Assembly: GCA_942492795.1 (NCBI GenBank)
Contig: OW818639.1
Coordinates: 1,054,001 to 1,118,000, forward strand
Length of the DNA: 64,000 nucleotides
Reading direction: 5' to 3'
Source: RGIG3178 sp942492795
GTDB lineage: Bacteria; Bacillota; Clostridia; Christensenellales; QAND01
Shown here: piece after piece, positions 52,276 through 60,590 of the stretch
How the letters are laid out: each line of letters begins with the position of its first letter
How positions within the stretch are numbered: the stretch's first letter is position 1
Program-made: the position numbers and the translations under genes
The notes under the pieces: model-generated
Database searches by the model: none
The model's input: only the letters and a program-made list of their open reading frames with translations
Told to the model about the DNA's origin: nothing

Positions 52276-53289
52276 ATGGAAGTGACAGCGGTAGCGCAAT
52301 TGTGGGCAAACCAACTGAACAAACAACCGGCCGACGCCACAGGCGGCTCGTTCGCAACGGTGTTGGCTTCGGCTCTGATGGGCTCTTCATCCCAATCCTT
52401 CAGCGCAACCAATGATACAAGCCTTGTCACTTCACTTTTAAGCACGATGCTTTCAAAGGACAATAAGAATGACAGCAAAGACGGCAATACCGCAAACCTG
52501 ATGATGTTGTGCATGATGGGGATGGGTTCGGGCATGTCCGGCGGCGGCATGGGCGTGATGATGAGCAGCATGGCAGGTGCCTTGTCTGGCGATACCTGCT
52601 ATGCGCCGACATACAATGCGTCGGGCAGTTCCGTTATCAACAGCCAGATGCCCGCGCTGTCCTATGGGATATGGAATACAAACCTGAACAAAGACGTCTA
52701 TGTTTACAATCCCAACGCAACGGTGAGCATACCCGCAAGAGCTTCCATCGCTGCCAATCCGCAGGTAACCAGCAGCGCGTACAACCGAAGCGCAACGCTG
52801 TACCGCCAGGTCATCGATCAGTTTGATGTGGAAAACAATGTGCGCTATTCGGTGAAAAACGGCAGCACATACTGCAACATCTTCCTTTGGGATGTGACGC
52901 GTGCCATGGGTGCGGAGATCCCCCATTATATCGATCCCGACACCCTGGAAGCCAGGTATTGTCCCGATACGAAAGGGGCCATACAGACAAACGCGAACAC
53001 GATATGCAACTGGCTCGGTCAAAAGGGAATCGAATATGGCTGGCGTGAGGTCTCGGCGCAAGAAGCGCAGTCTTTGGCCAACCAGGGCCGCCCGGTTGTG
53101 ACCGCGTACAAAAACACGGGAGGATCCGGACATGTGCAGGTTGTTTGCCCCTCCAAAGACGGCAAATATGACCCGAAGCGCGGCGTCACCATAGCACAGG
53201 CGGGCAGGCATCTGTATGACTATGCCTACATCACCGATGTATATGGCAGCAAGGGTCTGTCCAAGGTGAAGTACTACGCCCACAGCTGA
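52276..53289 (+). CDS. Flagellar-locus protein with a cysteine-peptidase-like C-terminal domain
   Basis: 337 residues. The N-terminus (about 1-110) is disordered or helical with Ser/Thr/Met-rich stretches and no signal peptide, as in wall enzymes exported by flagella. The C-terminal half (about 175-337) has Cys200 in STYCNIFLWDV and His286 in GSGHVQVV, spaced like the pair of papain-like NlpC/P60 hydrolases. It starts at ATG 52276 after AGGAAAGTGCGGG. A SigD-type promoter drives it, and fliD follows. I infer a peptidoglycan hydrolase that lets the rod or hook pass the wall, like FlgJ or CwlQ; this is not proven. Confidence 0.65.
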   Translation: MEVTAVAQLWANQLNKQPADATGGSFATVLASALMGSSSQSFSATNDTSLVTSLLSTMLSKDNKNDSKDGNTANLMMLCMMGMGSGMSGGGMGVMMSSMAGALSGDTCYAPTYNASGSSVINSQMPALSYGIWNTNLNKDVYVYNPNATVSIPARASIAANPQVTSSAYNRSATLYRQVIDQFDVENNVRYSVKNGSTYCNIFLWDVTRAMGAEIPHYIDPDTLEARYCPDTKGAIQTNANTICNWLGQKGIEYGWREVSAQEAQSLANQGRPVVTAYKNTGGSGHVQVVCPSKDGKYDPKRGVTIAQAGRHLYDYAYITDVYGSKGLSKVKYYAHS

Positions 53290-53402
53290 TCACCATACGC
53301 GCGGCTGTTCTAAGCCGCAGGACAATCCAATTCCTTGGTTGCTTTCATTGTTGGATGTCACCGCAGTCATCGATTTTTTAGGTTATTTCGTCGGTTAAAA
53401 AG

Positions 53403-53410
53403 ACCGATAG
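53403..53410 (+). promoter_or_regulatory. Weak SigD-like -10 before fliD
   Basis: ACCGATAG lies 55 nt before the fliD ATG. A -35 matching TAAA at the right distance is not evident, so this is only tentative. Confidence 0.3.
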
Positions 53411-53464
53411 AATAGTAAGAACGTCAGCTTGACCTTTATTAAACAGGAAGGAAGGGTATCCTCT

Positions 53465-55009
53465 ATGGCAGTCAATGTTTCAAATTTGTCTACAACAGGT
53501 TTGTCTTCGTTAAGGCTCAATGGGCTTTCATCCGGTTTGGATACCGAATCCATCGTAAAATCACTGCTTCAAATCGATCAGCTGAAGGTGGATAAACAGT
53601 TAAAATTCCAAACCAAACTGGAATGGAAAAGCGACGCCTTGCGCGAAGTGAACACATGGTTGAAAAACTTCAGGCAGGAGAACCTCAGCGTGTTGAATGC
53701 CTCGTCCAATATGCTCTCGACGGATACCTACAAAGCCAACACGGTTTCCATACTGAGCAACAGCACGGCTGTGAGCATACAGGCTTCGGCACAGGCGACG
53801 GCTACCACGATGGCCATAGACAGCATCACGCAGCTGGCTACCAATGCCACAATCAAGGGAAGCGCCGCGTTTGGGGCGAGTATAACCACGACCACAGCAT
53901 TGAATGAACTGGCTTTTACCAACGCGCTGGAATTTGTGGACGGAGAAATCTCTTTCTCCATCAACGGCTCGCCGTTTACGTTTTCCCAAACGGATACGCT
54001 GGGGGATGTCATAAGCGAGGTGAACGCATCGGATGCCGGCGTGACCATGCGGTACAGCTCGCTGAGCCGCGGATTCTACATCGCATCCACCGATACGGGA
54101 AGCACCAGCGAAGTCAATATTGTAAACACCACCGGCAACGCGTTTGCTTCAACAAACAGCGCGTTTGGCATCGCACAGGGGACGACCAACGGGCAGGACG
54201 CCATCCTGTCCATCGACGGAACGACGGTTACCGAATCGGCCAATACCTTTACCATCGACGGGATCAGCTATACGCTGAAAAACACATCGGCTACGCCTAT
54301 CTCGTTTTCGGTGCAGCGCGATATCGAGGGGATCTTTGAGAAGATATCCAATTTTGTCAAATCATACAACACGCTTATAACGACCCTGCACGACAAACTC
54401 GGCGAGGACACATATTCCGATTTCAAGCCCTTAACGGATACCGAAAAAGCCGCAATGTCGGAGTCGCAGATCGAAAAATGGGAAACCAAAGCGAAGAGCG
54501 GTCTGTTGCGCCATGACTCAAATATCCGGTCGTTTTTAAGCACCATGCGAAACGCATTCTACACCTCTGTTGCAAGCGCGGGCATCAGCGCGTCGGATAT
54601 CGGTTTTACGACGGAAAGTTACACGACTACCGGGGAAATCGAGATCGACGAAACCGCACTGAAAGAAGCGCTGCAGGCAAATCCCGATCAGGTCATCAAG
54701 ATGTTTACAAGCACGAGCGAATCCACCGACGGAGCGACAAAATTTGCCGAATCGGGTCTTATGACGCGAATCTCCAATGCGATGCTCCAATACACAACCA
54801 CCAGTACCGACGTGACGCTAAATTCCCTTTCAACACAGATGGAACAGGCATCCGGCAAACTCTCCGATTTGGAGGACTGGCTGGCGGATCAGGAATCGCA
54901 TTATTATTCAAAGTTTTCCGCCATGGAATCGGCGTTGGCAACGATGAACAGCAACAGCAGCTGGCTTTCCTCGATGATAGGCTCATTGGGCAGCGGGAGC
55001 AACAGTTGA
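53465..55009 (+). CDS. fliD: Flagellar filament cap protein FliD
   Basis: 514 residues. The N-terminal FliD_N pattern (LNGLSSGLDTESIVKSLLQID) and the C-terminal FliD_C helices (YTTTSTDVTLNSLSTQMEQ, YYSKFSAMESALATMNS) are typical; the middle domain is beta-rich and variable. FliD caps the filament and helps flagellin fold. ATG 53465 follows GGAAGGG; an upstream in-frame TTG lies before the -10-like site. It is followed by fliS. Confidence 0.94.
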   Translation: MAVNVSNLSTTGLSSLRLNGLSSGLDTESIVKSLLQIDQLKVDKQLKFQTKLEWKSDALREVNTWLKNFRQENLSVLNASSNMLSTDTYKANTVSILSNSTAVSIQASAQATATTMAIDSITQLATNATIKGSAAFGASITTTTALNELAFTNALEFVDGEISFSINGSPFTFSQTDTLGDVISEVNASDAGVTMRYSSLSRGFYIASTDTGSTSEVNIVNTTGNAFASTNSAFGIAQGTTNGQDAILSIDGTTVTESANTFTIDGISYTLKNTSATPISFSVQRDIEGIFEKISNFVKSYNTLITTLHDKLGEDTYSDFKPLTDTEKAAMSESQIEKWETKAKSGLLRHDSNIRSFLSTMRNAFYTSVASAGISASDIGFTTESYTTTGEIEIDETALKEALQANPDQVIKMFTSTSESTDGATKFAESGLMTRISNAMLQYTTTSTDVTLNSLSTQMEQASGKLSDLEDWLADQESHYYSKFSAMESALATMNSNSSWLSSMIGSLGSGSNS

Positions 55010-55036
55010 TACGTATCTTTGGTGAGGAGAGAGTGT

Positions 55037-55420
55037 ATGAACGCAAAGGCCTATGAAACATACCAACAGCAAGGGGTGCTCACAGCCGGACCGGCCGGAC
55101 TGATCGTGATGCTTTACGATGAGGCGATAAAGCAGCTCAAACTTGGCGGAATGTCAATCGACAGCAAGGATTATGAACAAGCCAACCAGCATTTTCAAAA
55201 GGTCAGGCGTGTCTTTTTGGAGCTTATCAACAGCCTGGATTTCCATTTTGAATTGTCCAACGATCTGTTGAAACTCTATGAGTTTTTCATCCGTCAAACC
55301 ATGGCAATGAATGCCAGCAAGGATAAAACGGAGCTTGAACGGTTGGTGGGCATGCTGACGGATCTTCGCTTGACCTGGAGCAGCGTGGCGAAATCGTTTC
55401 GAAACGGCGGAATGGAATGA
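55037..55420 (+). CDS. fliS: Flagellin chaperone FliS
   Basis: 127 residues, helical, with Y-E-T-Y near the N-terminus (AKAYETYQQQGVLTAGPAGLIVMLYDEAI), as in FliS, which binds flagellin in the cytoplasm. ATG 55037 follows GTGAGGAGAG. fliD lies upstream and a FlgN-like gene overlaps by 4 nt. No flagellin gene is in the window. Confidence 0.93.
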   Translation: MNAKAYETYQQQGVLTAGPAGLIVMLYDEAIKQLKLGGMSIDSKDYEQANQHFQKVRRVFLELINSLDFHFELSNDLLKLYEFFIRQTMAMNASKDKTELERLVGMLTDLRLTWSSVAKSFRNGGME

Positions 55421-55854
55421 TGAGCAAGCTGTGCGACGATGCTGCAACAGAGCGGGCGCATATTCTGCTGAAAATGCAGCAGACCATCGGTTTGCTCCAA
55501 GAGCAGATGCGCCGTCAACAGGAATTTCTTTTAAGCGACGACGTGAATGCGTTTATTGAATCCCTCGGCAAAAACCAGAGCATGCTGATGGAAATGGAGA
55601 AGCTGATGCAAACACTCCATACCGCTGCGGTACCGCACTCGGCCTCCCCGGACTGCATGGCGATGGAAGACGAATTGAAGCGTTCTTTCAAAGCACTCCA
55701 GGAGATTGAAAAGCAGACAAACGCCCTTGCCAACGGACGGCTTGAGGAATACAAGAAAAACATACGCGATATACGGTTGGTTAAAAAAGGACTGCGATCG
55801 TACCTTGTGCCATTTAGCAGCGCAGACGGAATGTATTTCGATAAGAAGAAATAA
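55417..55854 (+). CDS. FlgN/FliT-like flagellar export chaperone
   Basis: 145 residues, predicted to be nearly all helical (ERAHILLKMQQTIGLLQEQM, DELKRSFKALQEIEKQTNA). The position after fliS and the size suggest a chaperone for hook-associated proteins such as FlgK/FlgL or FliD, like FlgN or FliT. No decisive motif is visible. It starts within the fliS stop region (two ATGs in tandem). Confidence 0.6.
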   Translation: MMSKLCDDAATERAHILLKMQQTIGLLQEQMRRQQEFLLSDDVNAFIESLGKNQSMLMEMEKLMQTLHTAAVPHSASPDCMAMEDELKRSFKALQEIEKQTNALANGRLEEYKKNIRDIRLVKKGLRSYLVPFSSADGMYFDKKK

Positions 55855-55874
55855 GGCAGAAGAAGGCGGAAACG

Positions 55875-56330
55875 ATGAAGATCAATTTGACTGCGCAATC
55901 AACAAGTTCGATCGGACTTGCGGTTGTGGAAGAAAGTCATCAGGGCAACAGTCACGGAGCCGCCGTATCCTTTTCGCGTCAGCTCACAAAGCTCAATGAA
56001 CAGAGTTATCAAAAGCATTTGGACGCGCTCCACGAGAGCATCTATGTGGCGGGCCAAAACGTTGCGCAAAAGGCCAATCTAAAGGAATTTCAGCATTACA
56101 GAACGCTGGTCGCGCGCTTTATCTATGAAGCGGTCAGCAACGCCTATTCGTTCAATAAGAGCGAACGTTTTGATGCGCATGGCCGGCACAGCAGCAGTGC
56201 GTTGATCAAAAAAATAAACGCAAAGCTGGACGAGATGGCCAAAGAGGTACTCAACGAACAGGCCGACAATTTGAAACTCATGGGTATGGCGGAGGAAATC
56301 CGCGGCATGCTCGTGGATCTGTACTTATAA
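55875..56330 (+). CDS. yaaR: YaaR/DUF327-family protein
   Basis: 151 residues with the family pattern QLTKLNEQSYQKHLDALHE, YRTLVARFIYEAVSNAYS and a helical C-terminus. DUF327 proteins are found in Firmicutes, often near flagellar or DNA-repair genes, with no settled role. ATG 55875 follows AGAAGGCGG. It is cotranscribed with fliD-fliS. Confidence 0.8.
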   Translation: MKINLTAQSTSSIGLAVVEESHQGNSHGAAVSFSRQLTKLNEQSYQKHLDALHESIYVAGQNVAQKANLKEFQHYRTLVARFIYEAVSNAYSFNKSERFDAHGRHSSSALIKKINAKLDEMAKEVLNEQADNLKLMGMAEEIRGMLVDLYL

Positions 56331-56362
56331 AGGAAACGACTATACGAAAAAGGGGATACATC

Positions 56363-56860
56363 ATGCCAATTCAAGACGAACTGTTAGAAATGAGCGAAGA
56401 CACCCAACACGGAAGGTTCCTTGCGTTCGCGTTAGGCGATGAAACCTTCTGCATCGAGATACGTTTTGTCACGGAGATCATAGGGATCCAGCCTGTGACC
56501 AGAATTCCCGAAGTTCCGTTATTTATCAAAGGCATCATCAATCTGCGCGGCAGGATCATCCCCGTCATCGATATGCGGCTGAAGTTTGGCAAGGAAGCCA
56601 TCCCCTACAACGACCGGACGTGCATCATCGTTGTGGAGACCAAGACGCTGTCTGTGGGTTTCATCGTGGACAATGTCGCGGAAGTTGTCACCATCGATGA
56701 CGAAAACATCGCGCCGCCGCCGGATGTCAGGGTAGGCATGCAAAACCGGTATATCCAGGGTATCGGCAAGGTTGGGAACGAAGTGAAATTGCTGTTGGAT
56801 TGCGAAAGGCTGCTCAGCGACGATGCGTCCGATTCGAATGTCGAAGCCTATGCGGTATAG
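56363..56860 (+). CDS. cheW: CheW-like coupling protein, second copy
   Basis: 165 residues with a single CheW domain (FALGDETFCIEIRFVTEIIG, FIKGIINLRGRIIPVIDMRLK, VGFIVDNVAEVVTI). It is highly similar to the copy at 46618, including the SEDTQHGR N-terminus and a short acidic tail. It ends the fliD operon. Two CheW proteins may serve different receptors or arrays. Confidence 0.93.
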   Translation: MPIQDELLEMSEDTQHGRFLAFALGDETFCIEIRFVTEIIGIQPVTRIPEVPLFIKGIINLRGRIIPVIDMRLKFGKEAIPYNDRTCIIVVETKTLSVGFIVDNVAEVVTIDDENIAPPPDVRVGMQNRYIQGIGKVGNEVKLLLDCERLLSDDASDSNVEAYAV

Positions 56861-56882
56861 GTCATCGACTTGTCGATGACCT

Positions 56883-57027
56883 TCAAGTGGGAACCGGAAG
56901 TGAGCGCGCCCTGTGGGCGATAAAGCGAACTGGAGGTTCTGAAAGCATGAGGTGTGTGCAAACGACAGTGAAGCACAAACCCATGTCTTTCAGAGGGAGT
57001 TTTCCTAACGCTTCGCGCACCCCTTGA
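56883..57027 (+). ncRNA. Candidate structured RNA element, copy B
   Basis: The counterpart of 27994-28155. Closing stem TCAAGTGGG (56883-56891) with CCCCTTGA (57020-57027); hairpin CGCCC-TGT-GGGCG; long hairpin TCTGAAAGCATG with CATGTCTTTCAGA. All three stems are kept with base changes relative to copy A, the main support for an RNA. The loop consensus TGGAGGTTCTGAAAGCA and CAGTGAAGC is shared. A further strong hairpin (CGCCGTTTT / AAAACGGCG) lies at 57042-57063. It sits between cheW and cheR. Confidence 0.6.
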
Positions 57028-57142
57028 GCAACCCCCAGGAACGCCGTTTTTGAGAAAACGGCGGGAAGAGGTGTTTTCCGACGCACATGTCGGTTGAAAA
57101 ACAGATTTCATCACAATGAGATTGGTTTGTCGATAATCCCTT

Positions 57143-57171
57143 AATACCGGAGAAATCCGGTATTTCTTTTA
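57143..57171 (+). terminator. Rho-independent terminator before cheR
   Basis: AATACCGGA / TCCGGTATT with a GAAA loop and TTTCTTTT after. It ends transcripts from fliD-cheW and RNA copy B. Confidence 0.85.
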
Positions 57172-57203
57172 TTGCTTTATTTTTGAATTCGAACCTTCGG
57201 CGC

Positions 57204-57231
57204 TAAACATATCGGGTAAAAATGTCGATAT
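57204..57231 (+). promoter_or_regulatory. SigD-type promoter of cheR-cheB
   Basis: TAAA, a 16-nt spacer and GTCGATAT (seven of eight match GCCGATAT). Transcription would begin near 57,238, so start codons before that cannot be used. Confidence 0.7.
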
Positions 57232-57266
57232 ATGCAGTAGTTCTCGCTATGAAATGGGGGCAAAGA

Positions 57267-58109
57267 ATGAGCTTACTCCAACCCGGTTCCACAACACTGC
57301 GCATAGCAGATCAGGAATTTCAGATGTTGACTGAATTTCTGCGCCGTAATTTCGGCCTTGATTTGCGAAAAAAAAGAGAGCTTGTGGAAAGCAGATTAAA
57401 CAATTACCTCGTGCAAAAAGGGCATGACTCGTACGATTCTTTTTTAAAGCACCTCTTCGCTGACCCAACCGGTTCGGAAGTCAGCACCGTTATCAATTAC
57501 CTGACAACCAATTATTCCTATTTTATGCGTGAATTCGATTCCATTCGCTTCCTTAAGGATGAAATCCTGCCGAAGCTGAAAGCGAATATTCGCGATCGTG
57601 ACTTGAGGATATGGAGCGCAGGCTGCTCTACGGGGGAAGAACCCTATACGCTGGCGATGGTGATGGATGAATTCTTCGCAACGGAAAAAGGCCTTTGGGA
57701 TAAAAAAGTCCTTGCGACGGACATCTCGGAAAAAGTGCTGCACAAAGCGGAGATCGGGCAATACGATGCCGCCGCGGTGGAACAGATGCCTCCCGCATGG
57801 CGGAACACGTATTTTGACAAGCAGCCGGATAACAGCTTTAAAGTGAAGCCCCGCATTAAAAACGAAGTCATTTTCCGGAAGTTCAACCTGATCGACAAGG
57901 TATTTCCTTTTAAGAAAAAATTTCATGTCATCTTCTGCCGTAACGTGATGATCTATTTTGACGCACCGACAAAACAGGAGTTGGTCGAACGATTCTATGG
58001 CGCTATGGAAAACGGCGGCTATCTTATCATCGGCCAGTCGGAATCCATTGACAGAACAAGCACGTCCTATCGATTCGTAAAGCCTTCCATTTTTGTCAAA
58101 GGAGAATAG
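57267..58109 (+). CDS. cheR: Chemotaxis methyltransferase CheR
   Basis: 280 residues: an N-terminal helical domain (FQMLTEFLRRNFGLDLRKKRELVESRLNN) and a SAM-dependent methyltransferase domain (IWSAGCSTGEEPYTLAM, VLATDISEKVL, IFCRNVMIYFDAPTK). It methylates receptor glutamates. ATG 57267 after TGGGGGC is preferred over 57222, which lies upstream of the predicted transcription start. cheB follows two nt later. Confidence 0.94.
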   Translation: MSLLQPGSTTLRIADQEFQMLTEFLRRNFGLDLRKKRELVESRLNNYLVQKGHDSYDSFLKHLFADPTGSEVSTVINYLTTNYSYFMREFDSIRFLKDEILPKLKANIRDRDLRIWSAGCSTGEEPYTLAMVMDEFFATEKGLWDKKVLATDISEKVLHKAEIGQYDAAAVEQMPPAWRNTYFDKQPDNSFKVKPRIKNEVIFRKFNLIDKVFPFKKKFHVIFCRNVMIYFDAPTKQELVERFYGAMENGGYLIIGQSESIDRTSTSYRFVKPSIFVKGE

Positions 58110-58111
58110 CG

Positions 58112-59146
58112 ATGCAAAAGAAGATTCGCGTTTTGATCGTGGACGACTCCCTGTTCTTTCGGGAATTTATTGCACAGGCGCTCAATGCCGACCCTGCCAT
58201 TGAAGTCGTGGGTCAGGCGGCGGACCCTTATCAGGCGCGGGATGAGATATTGAGCAAACAGCCGGACGTGATGACGCTGGATATCGAAATGCCCAAGATG
58301 AACGGGCTGGAGTTTTTAAAAAAACTGATGCCCCAGTATCCGCTGCCGGTAGTGGTTTTAAGCTCGGCGAGCCACCTCGTATTCGATGCGATGGAAGCCG
58401 GCGCCGTCGATTTTGTGAACAAGGCGGATCAGTCCAACAAGAACGGCAGACAGGCGTTTATAACCGAATTGATCGTCAAGGTCAAAATCGCTTCCATCGC
58501 CAAGATGGATCGAACAAAGCAAACCGCGATCAATCAATCCGACGAGGAAAAGCAGCAGCAAACGTGCGACAAATATGGCGACATTATCGCCATCGGCGCA
58601 TCCACGGGCGGAACGGAGGCGGTCCATTCACTGTTTTGCAAGCTGGGAAGCGATTTGCCCGGTATTGTTGTCGTGCAGCATATGCCGCCTGTCTTTACCA
58701 ATCTATACGCTCAAAGGTTGGACAGAGACAGCAAAATGAAGGTGAAGGAGGCGGAAAGCGGAGATCGCGTATTGCCCGGCTGCGCCTATATTGCGCCGGG
58801 TGGTCTGCATATGCAGGTTGTTAAAGTGGGAAAAGAATATACGCTCAGATGTTTTGAAGACGACCGGGTGAACGGACATTGCCCGTCCGTTGACGTCCTT
58901 TTTGAATCCGTAGCCAAAGCGGCGGGTCCGAAGGCGCTGGGTGTGATCATGACCGGCATGGGAGGGGACGGGGCCAAGGGTCTTTTGTCCATGCGAAAGA
59001 AGGGCGCCATGACATTGGGGCAGGACCAGGAAAGCTGTGTGGTGTACGGGATGCCGATGGTCGCAAAACAAGTGGGCGCCGTACAACAAGAATGCTCGCT
59101 GTCGGTTATGCCGAACAAGATCTATCGATGGCGGGAAGAGCATTGA
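58112..59146 (+). CDS. cheB: Chemotaxis methylesterase CheB
   Basis: 344 residues: receiver domain with Asp57 (MTLDIEMPKMNG) and a methylesterase domain with Ser in IGASTGGTEAV, His in VVQHMPPVF and Asp in MGGDGAKGL. It removes receptor methyl groups and deamidates receptors, under CheA control. It is the second gene of the cheR-cheB pair. Confidence 0.95.
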   Translation: MQKKIRVLIVDDSLFFREFIAQALNADPAIEVVGQAADPYQARDEILSKQPDVMTLDIEMPKMNGLEFLKKLMPQYPLPVVVLSSASHLVFDAMEAGAVDFVNKADQSNKNGRQAFITELIVKVKIASIAKMDRTKQTAINQSDEEKQQQTCDKYGDIIAIGASTGGTEAVHSLFCKLGSDLPGIVVVQHMPPVFTNLYAQRLDRDSKMKVKEAESGDRVLPGCAYIAPGGLHMQVVKVGKEYTLRCFEDDRVNGHCPSVDVLFESVAKAAGPKALGVIMTGMGGDGAKGLLSMRKKGAMTLGQDQESCVVYGMPMVAKQVGAVQQECSLSVMPNKIYRWREEH

Positions 59147-59210
59147 AAATAAGATGATTACCATGCAGTTACAGAGCTAAAAAAAAGTGGAAATATTTTG
59201 TAATTTCTTC

Positions 59211-59240
59211 TTGCATCTGTCATGGTAGTTATGGTATTAT
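59211..59240 (+). promoter_or_regulatory. Promoter candidate of the flgB operon
   Basis: TTGCAT, an 18-nt spacer and TATTAT, about 74 nt before the flgB start. Confidence 0.4.
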
Positions 59241-59313
59241 CAAAACACTTCACGCTATTACAACTGAATATTATTTGATTATGAAATAAACACGGGGGAG
59301 AGGTACTTTAAGA

Positions 59314-59721
59314 TTGTCATTTGATTTGTTTGATCATACAAAATATTTGGAGCAAGGATTATCCGCAGCGTGGCTTCGCAATAAAGTGATCGCCAATAAC
59401 ATTGCCAACGAGTCCACTCCGAATTTTAAGAGCTCCAGTGTTGAATTTGAGGCTATTTTTAAAGAAGCTCTCAGCAGCAATACAGGTGGATTTACGGCAA
59501 AATTGACGAACGATAAGCATATTGCGTTTGAAAATACAAATGAAATTTCGCCCGTTGTTACACACAACACGAATACGACGATGCGGCAAGACGGAAACAA
59601 CGTAGATATCGATTACGAAAATACACAAATGGCTAAAAATTCGTTGCTTTATATGACGCTCGTACAAAAAATATCCGGTGAATTCAATATGCTGGATATG
59701 GCTATCAATGAAAGAGGTTGA
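59314..59721 (+). CDS. flgB: Flagellar basal-body rod protein FlgB
   Basis: 135 residues with the rod-protein motif (NKVIANNIANESTPNFKSSSVEFE). It starts at TTG 59314, ten nt after GGGGGAGAGG; no ATG is placed as well. It forms the proximal rod of the flagellum. flgC follows four nt later. Confidence 0.94.
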   Translation: MSFDLFDHTKYLEQGLSAAWLRNKVIANNIANESTPNFKSSSVEFEAIFKEALSSNTGGFTAKLTNDKHIAFENTNEISPVVTHNTNTTMRQDGNNVDIDYENTQMAKNSLLYMTLVQKISGEFNMLDMAINERG

Positions 59722-59725
59722 GTAG

Positions 59726-60160
59726 ATGAGTTTTTTAAGTGCGATAGATATCAGCGCTTCCGCTTTAACGGCACAGCGCGTCCGCATGGATGTCATCAGT
59801 CAAAACATTGCCAATATAGATACCACGCGCACGGAATCCGGACAGGCATACCGGCGTAAGGTCACCGTATTTTCAGCCAAAGAAAACGACTCGTTTGCAT
59901 CCATTCTGAACAATGTCAAAAGCGCGACGGGGCAGGGTGTCTATGTGGCTGCCATTGCAGAGGATATGTCCGACTTCACGTACGAATATGACCCGACGCA
60001 TCCCGATGCGAATGCCCAGGGATACGTTGCTTATCCGAATGTGAACGAGGTTACCGAGATGGTGGACATGATGGCTGCATCCCGCTCGTACGAGGCCAAC
60101 GTAACGGCGCTCAATGCGACCAAGAGCATGGCGCTCAAGGCTCTTGAAATAGGCAAGTAA
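59726..60160 (+). CDS. flgC: Flagellar basal-body rod protein FlgC
   Basis: 144 residues with the typical MDVISQNIANIDTTRTESGQ N-terminus and the C-terminal helix VDMMAASRSYEANVTALNA that packs in the rod. Start at ATG 59726. It works with FlgB and FliE. Confidence 0.95.
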   Translation: MSFLSAIDISASALTAQRVRMDVISQNIANIDTTRTESGQAYRRKVTVFSAKENDSFASILNNVKSATGQGVYVAAIAEDMSDFTYEYDPTHPDANAQGYVAYPNVNEVTEMVDMMAASRSYEANVTALNATKSMALKALEIGK

Positions 60161-60190
60161 CAGCAGGATCCGGCGAAAGAAGGGGTATAG

Positions 60191-60493
60191 ATGTCAATCA
60201 ATCCGATATCAGCAATAACTTCCGCGGCAAGCGGTATGAACGTCGGCTCAGTCTCCAATACAGCCAAGAATTCCGTAAGCTTTACAGACGTATTCAACGA
60301 CGCACTGCAACAGATTTCCGATGCTGACAAGGTAAATCAACAAAGTACGGTTGCGCTGCTCTCCGGCGATGACGAAGGCCTCGAGACCACGATGATCGCT
60401 GCTGAGAAAGCGAAGCTGACATTGAGTTTTGGTATTGCGGTTCGCAATAAAATTGTGGAAGCCTACAACGAAATTATAAAAATGCAGGTATAA
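60191..60493 (+). CDS. fliE: Flagellar hook-basal body complex protein FliE
   Basis: 100 residues with the FliE pattern (FTDVFNDALQQISDADKVNQQS, AEKAKLTLSFGIAVRNKIVEAYNEI). It links the MS ring to the rod. Its start follows AGAAGGGG. In most Firmicutes fliF comes next; here a 97-nt gap leads straight to fliO. Confidence 0.95.
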   Translation: MSINPISAITSAASGMNVGSVSNTAKNSVSFTDVFNDALQQISDADKVNQQSTVALLSGDDEGLETTMIAAEKAKLTLSFGIAVRNKIVEAYNEIIKMQV

Positions 60494-60590
60494 AGGCGTA
60501 AGCCAAACAAAAGGATATTTGATTTTGCGCTATGGTAGCGCCAAGGCACCTCTGGACGGAGGCTGTACAACGAAGAATGGAGACCGGGCA

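Noticed and set aside
57222..57266. cheR start at 57222
   Set aside because: It falls before the transcription start predicted from the SigD-type promoter and has no ribosome binding site.
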